Shown here piece after piece: positions 16,571-17,350 of a DNA stretch of 17,350 bases. The notes below the pieces were generated by a model. It saw only the letters and a program-made list of their open reading frames with translations. It was not told the origin of the DNA and ran no database searches. Origin of the DNA: Bacillota bacterium (lineage in GTDB: Bacteria > Bacillota > Clostridia > Peptostreptococcales > Anaerovoracaceae). The position numbers were made by a program, and so were the translations under genes. The stretch covers positions 1 through 17,350 of the forward strand of contig JAEXBK010000086.1 of assembly GCA_023394035.1 (NCBI GenBank), given 5' to 3'. The first letter of the stretch is position 1, and every line of letters begins with the position of its first letter.

Positions 16571-16599
16571 TTGGCAAAATGATGATATTTTGCTATAAT
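16571..16599 (+). promoter_or_regulatory. Extended -10 promoter of efp
   Basis: TTGGCA (16571-16576, 5 of 6 with the -35 consensus) and a perfect TATAAT (16594-16599) are spaced 17 bases apart. TGC at 16591-16593 supplies the extended -10 TGn. This is the best promoter in the window. It starts six bases after the rnj stop and predicts transcription from about 16606, leaving a leader of about 35 bases before the efp ATG. EF-P is thus expressed independently of the upstream operon. Confidence 0.88.
16574..16593. repeat. Inverted repeat filling the efp promoter spacer (possible operator)
   Basis: GCAAAAT (16574-16580) and its exact reverse complement ATTTTGC (16587-16593) flank six bases. The 20-bp element spans from the last three bases of the -35 hexamer to the base just before the -10 hexamer. 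The position is that of a repressor operator. It could also be a coincidence of AT-rich sequence with TTGGCA and TGC, or a hairpin in the rnj 3' end. Confidence 0.55.
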
Positions 16600-16623
16600 T
16601 ATAACGTTAAAGTATATTATTTT

Positions 16624-16633
16624 GGAAAGAGAG
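16624..16633 (+). promoter_or_regulatory. Ribosome binding site fixing the efp start
   Basis: The purine-rich GGAAAGAGAG lies eight bases before ATG 16642. An in-frame ATG at 16579 would give 21 extra residues but lies inside the promoter, upstream of the predicted transcription start. It cannot be the start on this transcript. Confidence 0.8.
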
Positions 16634-16641
16634 ATATAAAA

Positions 16642-17202
16642 ATGCTAACAGCAGGCGATTTCAGAAAAGGTATTACATTTGAGATCAACGGAGAACCTTA
16701 TGTGATCTTAGACTTTCAGCATGTTAAACCGGGAAAAGGAGCTGCTTTTGTAAGAACGACTTACAGAAACATCATTACGGGTGCTACGAGGGAAGAAGCC
16801 TTCAACCCTAACGACAAATTCGAAAATGCAAGAATAGAAACAAAGTCAATGCAGTATCTGTACAATGACGGAGAACTCTACTACTTCATGGATCAGGAAA
16901 CATACGAGCAGATTCCGCTTTCACAGGAAATGGTCGCAGAAGCAATGAAATACATCAAGGAGAACGATGAGGTAACAATAAAGTTCTACAAAGAAAAAGC
17001 GTTTCTCGTAGAAGCTCCTAACTTCGTAAATCTCGTCGTTACGGAGACTGAACCGGGCGTCAAGGGAAATACTGCAACAAATGTCACAAAGGCGGCTACA
17101 GTAGAGACAGGCGCAGTTATACAGGTTCCTATTTTCATCAACGAAGGCGAGAAGATTCAGATCGATACAAGAAGCGGGGAATATCTCGGAAGAGCAAAGT
17201 AA
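16642..17202 (+). CDS. efp: Elongation factor P
   Basis: EF-P binds between the P and E sites of the ribosome and relieves stalling at proline runs. The protein is 186 residues from ATG 16642, the usual length. It has an N-terminal KOW-like domain with the conserved loop HVKPGKGAAFVR, where Lys32 is the modified lysine position, followed by two OB domains. The signature FVNLVVTETEPGVKGNTATNVTKAATVETG (first part of the C-terminal domain) and the ending IQIDTRSGEYLGRA are characteristic. Bacillus EF-P carries 5-aminopentanol on the equivalent Lys32; no modification gene is in this window. It has its own strong promoter and so is probably transcribed separately from the rnj operon, though read-through from rnj is possible because no terminator lies between them. 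Confidence 0.96.
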   Translation: MLTAGDFRKGITFEINGEPYVILDFQHVKPGKGAAFVRTTYRNIITGATREEAFNPNDKFENARIETKSMQYLYNDGELYYFMDQETYEQIPLSQEMVAEAMKYIKENDEVTIKFYKEKAFLVEAPNFVNLVVTETEPGVKGNTATNVTKAATVETGAVIQVPIFINEGEKIQIDTRSGEYLGRAK

Positions 17203-17216
17203 GATATACTTCTTTG

Positions 17217-17231
17217 CTCACTAACAGTGAG
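17217..17231 (+). repeat. Small hairpin after efp
   Basis: CTCACT (17217-17222) and AGTGAG (17226-17231) can form a 6-bp stem with a three-base loop, 14 bases after the efp stop. There is no T tract. Function is unknown; it might stabilise the 3' end of the efp mRNA or be chance. Confidence 0.4.
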
Positions 17232-17247
17232 TACGGCAAGCAATAAG

Positions 17248-17269
17248 GAGGAACGCTCAAGCGTTCCTC
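17248..17269 (+). repeat. GC-rich perfect hairpin in the efp downstream region
   Basis: GAGGAACGC (17248-17256) and GCGTTCCTC (17261-17269) pair perfectly over nine bases around the loop TCAA, extendable by one G-T pair. It follows efp by 45 bases and precedes the next start codon by 24. The 5' arm overlaps an SD-like AAGGAGG (17245-17251). No T run follows on either strand, so it is not a canonical intrinsic terminator. It may be a degenerate terminator, an mRNA-stabilising structure, or a leader element of the next gene. Confidence 0.6.
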
Positions 17270-17293
17270 TAAGTGTATAAGGAAATTTAAATC

Positions 17294-17350
17294 ATGAAAA
17301 AAATATTAGTGACTTTGATTGTAATTATTCTCCTTTTGGCTGCTATAGGC
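17294..17350 (+). CDS. Start of a gene for an exported or membrane-anchored protein (3' end cut by window)
   Basis: Only 19 codons are visible, encoding MKKILVTLIVIILLLAAIG. Two lysines followed by an unbroken hydrophobic stretch of about 16 residues look like a signal peptide or N-terminal membrane anchor. AAGGAAA (17279-17285) lies eight bases before the ATG as a plausible ribosome binding site. Nothing after the hydrophobic segment is in view, so neither family nor function can be assigned. It could be an envelope enzyme, a lipoprotein or a secreted protein. The very short visible length makes even the start provisional. Confidence 0.6.
   Translation, partial: MKKILVTLIVIILLLAAIG

Noticed and set aside
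17273..17290. Five-codon GTG minigene before the last gene
   Set aside because: It has no SD at proper spacing (the nearby AAGGAGG is over 20 bases away and within a stem) and is too short to support.
1..17350. Mobile elements, CRISPR arrays, tRNA or rRNA genes
   Set aside because: No transposase, integrase, direct-repeat array or RNA-gene-like sequence was seen; all but the short intergenic regions is accounted for by housekeeping genes.

Overview
The window is a compact, all plus-strand stretch of bacterial housekeeping genes with no sign of mobile DNA. Gene content and order (pdxS-pdxT; a fused secDF; bifunctional rel next to a glyoxalase-II-like hydrolase, hemZ, hisS and aspS; nadD-yqeK-rsfS-leuS; RNase J; efp), moderate-to-low GC, heavy use of ATA and AGA codons, and strong purine-rich ribosome binding sites all point to a low-GC Gram-positive, most likely an anaerobic member of the Clostridia. 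The genus cannot be fixed from the sequence alone. An Anaerovoracaceae/Mogibacterium-like organism is only a guess.

Layout. (1) 1-1242: the 3' end of the pyridoxal 5'-phosphate (PLP) synthase operon, with pdxS truncated by the window edge and pdxT overlapping it by one base, closed by a clear intrinsic terminator. (2) 1243-1404: a short intergenic region with a good sigma-A-type promoter. (3) 1405-16564: eleven genes packed end to end (secDF, rel, MBL-fold hydrolase, hemZ, hisS, aspS, nadD, yqeK, rsfS, leuS, rnj). No gap exceeds 11 bases and most junctions overlap or abut, so they probably form one transcription unit of about 15 kb. (4) 16565-17202: efp behind its own near-consensus extended -10 promoter. 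(5) 17203-17350: two hairpins, then the first 19 codons of a gene for an exported or membrane-anchored protein cut by the window end.

How the genes fit together. The long operon combines tRNA charging (HisRS, AspRS, LeuRS), the starvation alarmone enzyme Rel, an HD-domain protein of the Ap4A hydrolase family (YqeK), the ribosome silencing factor RsfS, RNase J for mRNA turnover, NadD for NAD synthesis, and SecDF for protein export. It reads as a growth and translation-capacity cluster in which aminoacylation and the enzymes that respond to its failure are co-expressed. Genes expected to be abundant (secDF, hisS, aspS, leuS, rnj) have strong Shine-Dalgarno (SD) sites. Rel, the MBL hydrolase, hemZ, nadD and yqeK have weak sites and overlapping or abutting starts, suggesting translational coupling.

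I found no convincing novel system. The points most worth a second look are the merged stress/translation operon without T-box leaders, the palindrome that exactly fills the efp promoter spacer, and a GC-rich hairpin after efp that has no T tract and masks an SD-like sequence.
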